55,438 nucleotides of DNA from JALZDI01 sp965653225 (GTDB taxonomy: Bacteria; Actinomycetota; Actinomycetes; Propionibacteriales; Nocardioidaceae), in the NCBI GenBank assembly GCA_965653225.1, contig CBFGZI010000007.1:1-55438 (forward strand), read 5' to 3'. A program made the translations under genes and the position numbers. Under the pieces are notes generated by a model. That model did not search any database, had not been told where the DNA came from, and was given only the letters and a program-made list of their open reading frames with translations. Of this stretch, positions 15,887 to 24,034 are shown one piece after another (position 1 is the first letter of the stretch; every line of letters starts with the position of its first letter).

Positions 15887-18532
15887 ATGCCTCACCACCC
15901 CAGGGCACGCAGTCGACTCTTACTCGCCGCGGTCGCCGGATCGACGGTCGCCTTCACCGGAGCAGCACTCGCCGCGCCCGTGGGTGCCGCGCCGCCTCCT
16001 GCTGCGGCGGTCGCCCAGTCCGCGGCGGTGGTCGGGCCGGACGGGTTGCCCCGCAGCCCCGAGCTGACAGTCGGCACCCGCCTGCCCGACCGCCGTGCGG
16101 TGGTGATCGGCGACCGTGCCTACTCCACCTCGACCGAGGACGGTCTCTACCCTGCTGCCGGCTGGCACATCCGCGGGGAGATGGGCGGGATCTGGTCACC
16201 GCCGCTGAAGCTGCTCGACGGGATCTGGTTCGGGGTCGACGGCGCGTGGCTCGGCAAGGACGTCGCCGCGGACCAGTTCGCCAGCGGCTGGGGCTACACC
16301 CGCACCGAGTACGCCCCGACCAACGGGCTGACGGTGCACCGCACCGACGTCGTGCCCGACGGCCACCGGGCCACTCTGGTGGGGCTGACCCTGAGCAGCA
16401 GCACCGCCCGCCAGGTGCCGTTGACCATGGACGCGCACTCCGAGCTGATGTCGGGCTACCCGTGGGGCTGGACCAAGCCGAACGCCTCCACGGTCAACGC
16501 ACAGGACACGGGCGACGTGGCCGGCGGTTCGCTGGTGTTCCAGGAGCGGACCGGCCCCGAGCACCCGCTGGGCGCGCACGACTGGGCCGCCGTCGTCGGC
16601 AGCACACTGACCCCGACCGGCAGCGACCTCGGGCCGAACTTCCGCGGCCCGCAGGACCCGGCTGTGGTCTGCCCGGTCGACGGGGACGCGCCGCAGCGCT
16701 GCGACGACACGGGGTTCGGCAACGGCACGGGCGGGCAGCTGACCTACCAGGTGGACGTGCCCGCGAACCAGCCGGTCACGGTGTGGTTCGCCGTCGCCGG
16801 CTCCGACCAGGGCGTGCAGGATGCCCGCTCGACCTACGACGCGGTGCTGGACTCACCGCAGGCCCTGCTCGCCAAGAAGGTCGCCGACCGTGAGGCCGTC
16901 GACGCGCGCACGAACGTCTCGCTGCCCGGCGACCGGCTGCTGCAGAGGTCGATCGAGTGGAGCAAGCAGAACCTCGCCGACTCGGTGCAGGAGTCGCACA
17001 ACCTGCGGCTGCGCTGGGTCGACCAGGGCAACCAGTTCCCGCAGCCGGTGGGCACGCTGGACAAGGCCCGCTGGCTCGGTGCCGGCTGGCCGGACTACCC
17101 GTGGTTGTTCGGCACCGACGGCGAGTACACCGCGTTCGCGTCCGTGGCCATGGGCCAGTTCGCGGACATCGAGGACCACCTGCGCGCGCTGCACGACGTC
17201 AGCGAGATCGTCAACGACAAGTCCGGCAAGCTCGTGCACGAGGTGACGCCCGACGGCGCGGTGTACTTCGGCGACAACAAGGACCCGGGCAACACCGACG
17301 AGACCGCGAAGTTCCCCAGCGCGGTCGCGCTGGTGTGGCGGTGGACCGGCGACGACGCGTTCCGCGACGAGATGTACGACTTCAACGTGCGCGCCATGCA
17401 CTACGTCGTCGACCAGCTCGACCAGGACGGCGACAACTGGCCCGAGGGGCTCGGCAACGTGGAGCGACCCGGCATGGGCCAGGAGAAGCTCGACAACGCG
17501 GTCTACACCATCCGCGGCCTGCGTGACCTGGCCGACATGGCCAGCAGCAAGAACGACCGAGCCGTGGCGAACTGGGCCTCGTCCACGGCCGCCAACCTGG
17601 AGCAGCGGTTCGAGAACACCTGGTGGTACGGCGGCGACGCGAACCAGTACGCCGACTCGCTGACCAACCCCGACAACGGCAAGGTGTTCCAGCGGCACTG
17701 GATCGGGGTCACCCCGATGGACGCGCTGCTCGTTCGTCCGGGCCAGCCGACCCGGCCGCTGGCGAACAACGCGCACGGCAACACCGCACTGCAGCAGCGC
17801 GAGCGGCCCTGCTACACCGGCACGTTCGGGCTGTACCACACGGGAACGGGCCGCACGTCGGCGCCGACGGGCAACCCCGGAGCGACCTGCGACTCGGTGG
17901 TGTCCAGCGTGCAGAGCGAGCGCAACGTCTTCTCGCTCAACACCGCGATCATGGCGGTGGCCGAGGGCAACTTCGGCCGCATGGGCACCGACCAGCAGCA
18001 GTACTACACAACCGGCAACGCCAGGGTCCAGCTCGACCCGAAGGTGTGGGAGATGCCGGGCGCGATGCCGGAGATCTCGCCGGAGGGCGACTTCACGCCC
18101 CCCAACATCGACCGCAAGCTCACCGACCGGTCGATGGTGCTGCAGGCCTGGGGCGCGTACGGCAACCTGTGGCCGGTGGTGTCCCAGCAGCTCGGCGTGT
18201 CGCCCGACCTCGGCCGCGACCACGTCTCGGTCGTGTCGCAGGTCCCGGACGGACAGCCGAGCGTGTCCGGGTCCAACATCCGGCTCGGTGACAACGGGTC
18301 CGTCGACGTTGAGGCGACCGACGGCAATGGGCAGCTGCAGACGACTGTCACGCTGAACCGCCCGGGCACCTCTCTGACGATCGGTCACGTGCTCCCGGCA
18401 CGTGCCGGGGTGCGGCGGGTGACGCTCGTCGGCGCACCGACGGACTGGCGAGTCGTCGACACGGCACGTGGCCGTGAGCTCGTCACCGACACCACCGCTG
18501 GGACTCACGAGCTGGTGATCACGCTGAACTGA
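15887..18532 (+). CDS. Secreted six-hairpin glycoside hydrolase (unassigned subfamily)
   Basis: An 881-residue protein starting at ATG with ACGGAG upstream. Residues 1-30 are a Sec signal peptide: basic start, hydrophobic core, likely cleavage after ALA at residue 29. A beta-rich N-terminal region (about 60-330) carries GWHIRGEMGGIWSPPLKLLD and GWGYTRTEYAPTNGL. The (alpha/alpha)6 domain (about 340-780) carries WLGAGWPDYPWLFGTDGEYT, the acid-rich VYFGDNKDPGNTDETAKFP and NWPEGLGNVERPGMGQEKLD. A small C-terminal beta domain ends the protein. The fold suggests an exo- or debranching glycosidase acting outside the cell, upstream of the ABC importer. Substrate and GH family could not be assigned by eye. 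Confidence 0.75.
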   Translation: MPHHPRARSRLLLAAVAGSTVAFTGAALAAPVGAAPPPAAAVAQSAAVVGPDGLPRSPELTVGTRLPDRRAVVIGDRAYSTSTEDGLYPAAGWHIRGEMGGIWSPPLKLLDGIWFGVDGAWLGKDVAADQFASGWGYTRTEYAPTNGLTVHRTDVVPDGHRATLVGLTLSSSTARQVPLTMDAHSELMSGYPWGWTKPNASTVNAQDTGDVAGGSLVFQERTGPEHPLGAHDWAAVVGSTLTPTGSDLGPNFRGPQDPAVVCPVDGDAPQRCDDTGFGNGTGGQLTYQVDVPANQPVTVWFAVAGSDQGVQDARSTYDAVLDSPQALLAKKVADREAVDARTNVSLPGDRLLQRSIEWSKQNLADSVQESHNLRLRWVDQGNQFPQPVGTLDKARWLGAGWPDYPWLFGTDGEYTAFASVAMGQFADIEDHLRALHDVSEIVNDKSGKLVHEVTPDGAVYFGDNKDPGNTDETAKFPSAVALVWRWTGDDAFRDEMYDFNVRAMHYVVDQLDQDGDNWPEGLGNVERPGMGQEKLDNAVYTIRGLRDLADMASSKNDRAVANWASSTAANLEQRFENTWWYGGDANQYADSLTNPDNGKVFQRHWIGVTPMDALLVRPGQPTRPLANNAHGNTALQQRERPCYTGTFGLYHTGTGRTSAPTGNPGATCDSVVSSVQSERNVFSLNTAIMAVAEGNFGRMGTDQQQYYTTGNARVQLDPKVWEMPGAMPEISPEGDFTPPNIDRKLTDRSMVLQAWGAYGNLWPVVSQQLGVSPDLGRDHVSVVSQVPDGQPSVSGSNIRLGDNGSVDVEATDGNGQLQTTVTLNRPGTSLTIGHVLPARAGVRRVTLVGAPTDWRVVDTARGRELVTDTTAGTHELVITLN

Positions 18533-18537
18533 CGCAA

Positions 18538-18617
18538 CGCACGGGGGGCTCCGCCCCCCGTGGACCCCCCGAGAACCCGCACGGGGGGCTCCGCCCCCCG
18601 TGGACCCCCCGAGAAAT
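18538..18617. repeat. Two 40-bp tandem repeats, each with a 10-bp perfect hairpin (probable bidirectional terminator)
   Basis: Units at 18538-18577 and 18578-18617 are nearly identical. Each contains CACGGGGGGC and GCCCCCCGTG around a three-base loop, followed by a GGACCCCCCGAGAA tail. A degenerate third tail (CCCCCGAGAACCCCG) follows. They begin five bases after the secreted glycosidase stop, so they should end its transcript and insulate radA. The further 129 bp up to radA holds no gene; TAGCGT at 18734-18739 is a possible radA -10. Confidence 0.75.
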
Positions 18618-18746
18618 CCCCCGAGAACCCCGAGGCGTTCGCGCGGTCTCGGCGCCAGGGCTCCCCTCCGCCCGCGTCGAGACTGCGCGAACCGGCGCCC
18701 GTGTGGCTCCGTCGGAGCGTCGGCGCGGTGGCCTAGCGTGCCCGCC

Positions 18747-20147
18747 ATGGCGAAGACATCCTCGGCGCGCGCGGCACGCACCCGCCCGGCTTACCGCTGC
18801 AGCGAGTGCGGCTGGGAGACAGCGAAGTGGGTCGGCCGCTGCGGTGAGTGCCAGGCCTGGGGCACCGTCGACGAGCTGAGCGCGCCCCGCTCGCGCGTCA
18901 CCGCCGGCCAGGTGAGCGCGCCCGCGCGGCCGATGACCCACATCGGGGTCGAGGCCGCCACCGCGCAGAGCTGCGGCGTCGGCGAGCTCGACCGGGTGCT
19001 CGGCGGTGGACTGGTGCCGGGTGCGGTGCTGCTGCTGGCGGGCGAGCCCGGAGTCGGCAAGTCGACACTGCTGCTGGAGGTGGCCGCACAGTCGGCCCGC
19101 GCAGGCAAGGACACGCTCTACGTCTCCGGCGAGGAGAGCGCGGCGCAGGTGCGGCTGCGCGCCGAACGCACCGGCGCGGTGCACGACCGGCTCTACTTCG
19201 CCGCCGAGACCGAGCTGGGCGCCGTGGTCAGCCACATCGAGCAGGTGTCGCCGAGCCTGATGGTGGTCGACTCGGTGCAGACGATCGGCGTGCCCGACCT
19301 CGACGGCACGCCCGGTGGCGTCACCCAGGTGCGCGAGGTGTCGGCGGCACTGACGCGCGTCGCCAAGCAGCTGGGCATCGCGACCGTGCTGGTCGGGCAC
19401 GTCACCAAGGACGGCTCGATCGCCGGGCCGCGCGTGCTCGAGCACCTGGTCGACGTCGTGCTGCAGTTCGAGGGCGACCGCAACTCCCGGCTGCGGCTGG
19501 TGCGTGCTGCGAAGAACCGTTTCGGTCCGGTCGACGAGATCGGCTGCTTCGACCTCTCCGACGAGGGCATCGTCGAGGTCGCCGACCCGACCGGGCTGTT
19601 CGTCTCCAGGCACGACCGGCCGGTCCCCGGCACCTGCGTCACCGTGACGCTGGAGGGCCGCCGTCCGATGCTGGCCGAGGTGCAGTCCCTCGTCGCCACG
19701 CCGTCGGGGCAGGCGGCGCGCAGGTCCACCAGCGGTCTCGACGCCCAGCGGGTGGCGATGCTGCTCGCGGTGCTGGAGAAACGCGCCCGCGTGCCCCTGG
19801 CCGGGCACGACGTCTACGCCGCCACCGTCGGCGGCGCGCGGCTGAGCGAGCCCGCCGCCGACCTCGCGACCGCGGTGGCTGTGGCCTCCGCCGCCTGCGA
19901 GCGCAGCGTGCCAAGCGACATGGTGGCCCTCGGCGAGGTCGGCCTGGCCGGTGAGATCCGCCGGGTCCCCGGCGTACAGCGCAGGCTCGAGGAGGCCGCG
20001 CGGCTCGGCTTCGCGCGGGCGATCGTGCCGGCCGACGTTGGCGCGGCGCCAGCACGTGCGCGGCGGATCGACGGGCTCGCCGTCTACGCCGCCTCCGACC
20101 TGTCCGAGGCGCTGCACCTGCTCCGGCTCAGCCCAGAGCCGTCGTGA
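18747..20147 (+). CDS. radA: DNA repair protein RadA (Sms)
   Basis: A 466-residue protein, normal for RadA, which remodels recombination intermediates and aids branch migration. It has the C4 zinc finger (C18, C21, C32, C35), the RecA-like ATPase with Walker A GEPGVGKST (residues 99-107), the diagnostic RadA motif KNRFG (residues 256-260), and a Lon-protease-like C-terminal domain (LAGHDVYAATVGGARLSEPA; ALGEVGLAGEIRRVP). The start is the ATG at 18747 because the zinc finger needs about this spacing from the N-terminus; the longer open frame upstream runs into the repeat region. Followed 139 bp later by disA, the common bacterial order. Confidence 0.97.
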   Translation: MAKTSSARAARTRPAYRCSECGWETAKWVGRCGECQAWGTVDELSAPRSRVTAGQVSAPARPMTHIGVEAATAQSCGVGELDRVLGGGLVPGAVLLLAGEPGVGKSTLLLEVAAQSARAGKDTLYVSGEESAAQVRLRAERTGAVHDRLYFAAETELGAVVSHIEQVSPSLMVVDSVQTIGVPDLDGTPGGVTQVREVSAALTRVAKQLGIATVLVGHVTKDGSIAGPRVLEHLVDVVLQFEGDRNSRLRLVRAAKNRFGPVDEIGCFDLSDEGIVEVADPTGLFVSRHDRPVPGTCVTVTLEGRRPMLAEVQSLVATPSGQAARRSTSGLDAQRVAMLLAVLEKRARVPLAGHDVYAATVGGARLSEPAADLATAVAVASAACERSVPSDMVALGEVGLAGEIRRVPGVQRRLEEAARLGFARAIVPADVGAAPARARRIDGLAVYAASDLSEALHLLRLSPEPS

Positions 20148-20286
20148 AAGCCCGCGCCAACCGACCGAACAGTGTTACGGAACAGTCTCGATCTGCCGCG
20201 CTGAGGGCGTGGGCGTTCGACGCGAAGGCCACATAGGTGGTTTCGCCCCTACACTGAGCCCAGGACGACCGGCACCGGGGAGCTTT

Positions 20287-21372
20287 GTGGCCAGCATCGA
20301 CAAGCTGACTGGCGAGGCGCGGCTGCGGGCGACACTTGCCAGCATCGCGCCCGGCACTGAGCTGCGCGAGGGTCTCGAGCGGATCCTGCGCGGCCGCACC
20401 GGCGCCCTGCTCGTGCTCGGCCAGGACAAGGTCGTCGAGTCCATCAGCACCGGCGGGTTCGAGCTCGACGTGCCGTTCACGCCGACCGGCCTGCGCGAGC
20501 TGGCCAAGATGGACGGCGCGATCATCCTCGACCGCGACGCGACGCGGATCCTGCGCGCGGGCGTCCACCTGATGCCCGACCCGTCGATCCCCACCGAGGA
20601 GGCCGGCACCCGGCACCGCACCGCCGACCGGGTCGCGCGACAGACCAACCTGCCGGTGGTCTCGGTGTCGCAGTCGATGCTGATCATCGCGATCTACGTC
20701 GGCGACACCCGCTACACGCTGGAGGACTCCGGGCAGATCCTGGCGCGCGCCAACCAGGCGCTGGCCACACTGGAGCGCTACAAGCTGCGTCTCGACGAGG
20801 TGTCCGGAACGCTGTCGGCGCTGGAGATCGAGGACCTCGTCACGGTGCGCGACGTGGCCGTGGTGGCGCAGCGACTGGAGATGGTGCTGCGCATCGCCCG
20901 CGAGATCGAGGGCTACATCGTCGAGCTCGGCACCGACGGCCGGCTGCTGTCGCTGCAGCTCGAGGAGCTGGTCAGCGGGGTCGACGTCGAACGTGACCTG
21001 GTCGTACGCGACTACCTGCCGACGGGCCGCAGGTCCAAGGCGGTCAACGCGGTGCTGCAGGAGCTGCGCGGCCTCGACTCCTCCGAGCTGGTCGACATCG
21101 CCTCGGTTTCCCGGGCGCTCGGTCTCGGTGGTCCCGAGCACCTCGACAGCGCGGTCACCCCCCGGGGCTACCGCCTGCTGGCGAAGGTTCCCCGGCTTCC
21201 CGGCACCGTGGTCGACCGGCTGGTCGAGCACTTCGGCAGCCTGCAGAAGCTGCTCGCGGCCAGCATCGACGACCTGCAGATCGTGGAGGGTGTCGGCGAG
21301 TTCCGCGCCCGCAGCGTGCGCGAGGGCCTGTCGAGGCTGGCCGAGTCCAGCATCCGCGAGCGCTACGTCTGA
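20287..21372 (+). CDS. disA: DNA integrity scanning protein DisA (diadenylate cyclase)
   Basis: A 361-residue protein starting at GTG behind a GGGGAG ribosome-binding site. The N-terminal DAC domain, which joins two ATP into c-di-AMP, shows the catalytic DGA (residues 76-78, in AKMDGAIILD) and RHRT (residues 109-112, in GTRHRTADR). A helical linker follows, and the C-terminal helix-hairpin-helix DNA-binding domain ends with ASIDDLQIVEGVGEFRARSV. RadA is known to bind and restrain DisA, which fits the radA-disA order here. The 139-bp gap suggests disA may also have its own promoter (TACACT at 20250-20255 is a candidate -10). Confidence 0.97.
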   Translation: MASIDKLTGEARLRATLASIAPGTELREGLERILRGRTGALLVLGQDKVVESISTGGFELDVPFTPTGLRELAKMDGAIILDRDATRILRAGVHLMPDPSIPTEEAGTRHRTADRVARQTNLPVVSVSQSMLIIAIYVGDTRYTLEDSGQILARANQALATLERYKLRLDEVSGTLSALEIEDLVTVRDVAVVAQRLEMVLRIAREIEGYIVELGTDGRLLSLQLEELVSGVDVERDLVVRDYLPTGRRSKAVNAVLQELRGLDSSELVDIASVSRALGLGGPEHLDSAVTPRGYRLLAKVPRLPGTVVDRLVEHFGSLQKLLAASIDDLQIVEGVGEFRARSVREGLSRLAESSIRERYV

Positions 21373-21391
21373 GGTCGCCCCAACGGCCGGC

Positions 21392-22333
21392 TCAGCCGCC
21401 CGTCCTGCGGCAGTGCCGCGGGGTCTCCGTTGACGTCGGTGACGGCTCGGCGGTCTGGCTCGCGCCCGGCTGCTGCGTGCCCTCCGCCGACGGGCCGGCC
21501 TTGCCGCTGGGCCGCTCACTGGGTTGCTCACTGGGCTGCTCACTCGGCTGTTCACTGGGCTGGCCGGTGGCCTCCTCGCCCGGCTTCCCACTGGCAGTGG
21601 CGGTCGGGCTCGGCTCCGGCGGAGGCGTACGCAGCTGGAACTGGCTGCGCGCCGGCTCGCCGCCGATGGCCGCGGCCTCGGCCCAGTAGTAGCCGGGCTG
21701 GGCGTAGCCGCCGTTGCCGCAGCCCTCCGACCCGCGACGGCCGCTCCAGTCGACGGTCACGTAGCTGAGCCAGCCGGGACGCACGACCACCGACTGGTCG
21801 GGCAACGCGCCGGCGCAGTGCAGCGTCTCCCAGATCAGGTCCTCACCGGAGGTCACCCGCAGCGCGACGGTGTCGGAGCTGAAGTCGAAGGTGCACGCCT
21901 GCGACCCGGTGGTGGACAGACCGACCCGCAGCGGCACGGAGGAGTAGGCGGGGCCGTCCTTGACGTCGGGCACCACCGCCACGTCGGACGGTGTACACGG
22001 CCCCACGGCCGGCGCCAGCGGGCCGGTGGGACCGTTGAGCTCGGCCGTCTGCGCCTGCGCGGCGGCCCGGCGCGCGACCTGGCGGGGCGTGAGGGTGGGC
22101 CGGTTCGCCGGTGGGGTGGGCTTCGTTGTCGGCCCGTCGGTCGGTGAGGCAGCCGGCGCGGTCGGTGCGGCGGCAGAAGCACCGCGGTCGGCGACCGGCG
22201 CGGTGTCGTCACCGCCGCCGAACAGCCGTCCGATGAGCAGCGCGAGGCCGACGACGACAACGCACAGCACCAGCCGCCGGCGCCAGTAGACCCGCGGCGG
22301 CAGCGGTCCCCGCGGCGACACCACGTTGCTCAT
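21392..22333 (-). CDS. Membrane-anchored Pro/Ser-rich exported protein (position of Rv3587c)
   Basis: A 313-residue protein with a short basic cytoplasmic N-terminus, one membrane segment (about residues 20-35), an Ala/Pro/Thr-rich stalk (about 45-85), and an extracytoplasmic domain with paired cysteines (GPCTPSD, QACTFDF, LHCAGAL, SEGCGNGGY). A C-terminal low-complexity tail contains four QPSE repeats. It is convergent with disA and divergent from mutY, the position of M. tuberculosis Rv3587c; the function of that family is unknown. The disordered tail may cross the cell wall or be glycosylated, which is inference. Confidence 0.8.
   Translation of the reverse strand: MSNVVSPRGPLPPRVYWRRRLVLCVVVVGLALLIGRLFGGGDDTAPVADRGASAAAPTAPAASPTDGPTTKPTPPANRPTLTPRQVARRAAAQAQTAELNGPTGPLAPAVGPCTPSDVAVVPDVKDGPAYSSVPLRVGLSTTGSQACTFDFSSDTVALRVTSGEDLIWETLHCAGALPDQSVVVRPGWLSYVTVDWSGRRGSEGCGNGGYAQPGYYWAEAAAIGGEPARSQFQLRTPPPEPSPTATASGKPGEEATGQPSEQPSEQPSEQPSERPSGKAGPSAEGTQQPGASQTAEPSPTSTETPRHCRRTGG
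21503..21562 (-). repeat. 12-bp tandem repeats encoding QPSE units
   Basis: Four 12-bp units plus one diverged unit inside the membrane-anchored protein gene encode QPSE, QPSE, QPSE, QPSE and RPSG. The DNA units differ from one another only at one or two positions (for example GCTCACTGGGCT on the plus strand), so the tract probably grows and shrinks by slippage without shifting the frame. Confidence 0.85.
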
Positions 22334-22431
22334 GCGCGGCAACGGTAGCCGCGGGCAGTCGCCGTTCGTGGGAGCCACACCGACGGGGCACGCGGCCTCT
22401 GCGGCACCCGTGCGTGCGAGGATCGGCGGCG

Positions 22432-23319
22432 ATGGAGGCCCCGCTCCCCGAGCCGACACTGCACGTCCCGCTGCTGGACTGGTACGCCGAGCACGCCCGT
22501 GACCTGCCCTGGCGCCGCCCGGACGCCGGGCCATGGGCGGTGATGGTCAGCGAGTTCATGCTGCAGCAGACCCCGGTGAGCCGGGTGCTGCCGGTCTACG
22601 ACGCGTGGATGCGCGAGTGGCCGACACCGGCGGCGCTGGCCGAGCTCGCTCCCGCCGCGGCGGTGCGGGCGAGGGGCCGGCTGGGCTACCCACGGCGGGC
22701 GCTGCGGCTGCACGCCGCCGCGCAGGCGATCATCGAACGGCACGGCGGCGAGGTGCCCGCCGACCGCGACACCCTGCGCGCGCTGCCCGGAGTGGGCGAC
22801 TACACCGCGGCCGCCGTCGCCACGTTCGCGTTCGGCCGGCGGCACGCCGTGCTGGACACCAACGTGCGGCGGGTGCTCGGCCGGCTGGTGGCCGCCGAGG
22901 AGTTCCCCGCCAACAGCGTGACCGCGACCGAGCGCGGCCGCGCCGAGGCCCTGCTGCCCGACGACGAGGCGACCGCCGCCCGCTGGTCGGTGGCGGTGAT
23001 GGAGCTCGGCGCGCTGGTGTGCACCGCACGGTCGCCGCGCTGCCATGCGTGCCCGGTGCGCGGCCGGTGCGCATGGGCGGCGGCCGGGTTCCCGGCGTAC
23101 GACGGGCCCGCCCGGCGCGGCCAGACCTACGCCGGCACCGACCGGCAGTGCCGCGGCCGGCTGCTCGCGGTGCTCCGCGACTCCGACGACCCGGTCCACC
23201 GCAGCCGGCTCGAGCAGGCGTGGGACGACGCGCTGCAGCGCGACCGTGCCCTCGACGGGCTGGTCGCCGACGGCCTGGTGGAGCCACTCGCCGACGAGCT
23301 GTTCCGGCTCCCGGCCTGA
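22432..23319 (+). CDS. mutY: A/G-specific adenine glycosylase
   Basis: A 295-residue base-excision repair enzyme that removes adenine opposite 8-oxoguanine. Visible are SEFMLQQTPVSRVLPVY (with the catalytic Glu), the helix-hairpin-helix LPGVGDYTAAAVATFAFG, the catalytic Asp in VLDTNVRRVLGR and the [4Fe-4S] cluster ligands spaced C-X6-C-X2-C-X5-C (ending CHACPVRGRC). It lacks a complete NUDIX-like 8-oxoG recognition domain, as do other short actinobacterial MutY proteins. The ATG at 22432 was chosen; an in-frame GTG at 22414 is possible. It is divergent from the membrane-anchored protein gene and near disA, as in mycobacteria. Confidence 0.94.
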   Translation: MEAPLPEPTLHVPLLDWYAEHARDLPWRRPDAGPWAVMVSEFMLQQTPVSRVLPVYDAWMREWPTPAALAELAPAAAVRARGRLGYPRRALRLHAAAQAIIERHGGEVPADRDTLRALPGVGDYTAAAVATFAFGRRHAVLDTNVRRVLGRLVAAEEFPANSVTATERGRAEALLPDDEATAARWSVAVMELGALVCTARSPRCHACPVRGRCAWAAAGFPAYDGPARRGQTYAGTDRQCRGRLLAVLRDSDDPVHRSRLEQAWDDALQRDRALDGLVADGLVEPLADELFRLPA

Positions 23320-23329
23320 CCCGGGGCGG

Positions 23330-23950
23330 TCACTCGGGCTCCTCGGCCAGGCCCGAGCGCCGGAGCTCGGCGGCGTCCCAGGTCAGCGCTCCCGAGCGCA
23401 GGTCGTCAACGACCGAGGTCACCCAGGCGAGCTCCGCCGCGGCCATCGCGCGCTTGTACTCCTCCTCCACCACGAAGACGCGGGGCAGGCCGTGCGCCGC
23501 GGCGATGGCCTCCGGGTCCGGACCGGCAAGGATGTCCCGCAGCCTCGCCGCGCGCGCCTGTAGATGGCTCGCCGCCTCGTCCGAGGTCAGCACGGCCACC
23601 GAGGCCAGCGCGGCGGGGAGCTCGGGGAACTCGTTGCGCGGCTCGGAGAGGGCCGCCACCAGCCACCGGTGCATCTCCTCACGGCCGGCCTCGGTGATCT
23701 CGTACACCGTCCGCTCGGGCCGCCGCCGGTCACGCGACGTCTCACGCACGGCGACCAGGCCGGCACGCTCGAGCCGCCCGAGTGCCTGGTAGACGCTGTT
23801 GCGCGAGGCCACGTTGACGACCGTGTCCTTCTCGCGCTCCTTGATCAGCTGCTGCATGCGGTAGGCGTGCATCGGCGCCTCCTCCAGCAGCACCAGCAGC
23901 ACGACCCCCAGCGCGGACGGACGCCGCGCCCGCGATGTTGTGCCCGGCAT
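23330..23950 (-). CDS. PadR-family transcriptional regulator
   Basis: A 206-residue PadR regulator. The winged-helix domain is clear: LGVVLLVLLEEAPMHAYRMQQ, then SVYQALGRLERAGLVAV and a wing with RRRPERTVYEITEAGREEM (about residues 13-95). A C-terminal helical dimerisation domain follows. It faces an FAD monooxygenase gene across 84 bp that contain a near-perfect 29-bp palindrome, so it very probably represses that gene and itself. PadR proteins usually respond to phenolic or other small aromatic compounds; the ligand here is not known. Confidence 0.92.
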   Translation of the reverse strand: MPGTTSRARRPSALGVVLLVLLEEAPMHAYRMQQLIKEREKDTVVNVASRNSVYQALGRLERAGLVAVRETSRDRRRPERTVYEITEAGREEMHRWLVAALSEPRNEFPELPAALASVAVLTSDEAASHLQARAARLRDILAGPDPEAIAAAHGLPRVFVVEEEYKRAMAAAELAWVTSVVDDLRSGALTWDAAELRRSGLAEEPE

Positions 23951-23973
23951 GGCCCGCACTCTACTGGTTCCCT

Positions 23974-24002
23974 CTTGACTAGTCATTAAATGACTAGTCA
24001 AG
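23974..24002. promoter_or_regulatory. 29-bp palindromic operator between padR-type and monooxygenase genes
   Basis: Arms CTTGACTAGTCATT and AATGACTAGTCAAG are exact reverse complements around one unpaired central base. Each arm contains the smaller palindrome GACTAGTC. The site is in the 84-bp divergent region, and TTGACT inside either arm could serve as a -35 element for each direction. An operator for the PadR protein is the natural reading. Confidence 0.75.
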
Positions 24003-24034
24003 ATATGACCACGAGGTTTTCGAGAGGGAGCACC

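Noticed and set aside
18538..18617. Possible CRISPR array
   Set aside because: There are only two units, they abut with no spacers, and no cas genes are nearby; tandem hairpins explain the pattern.
22432..23319. MutY as a truncated gene because it lacks a full NUDIX-like C-terminal domain
   Set aside because: Short MutY proteins of about 300 residues are normal in actinobacteria, and all catalytic and iron-sulfur residues are present.
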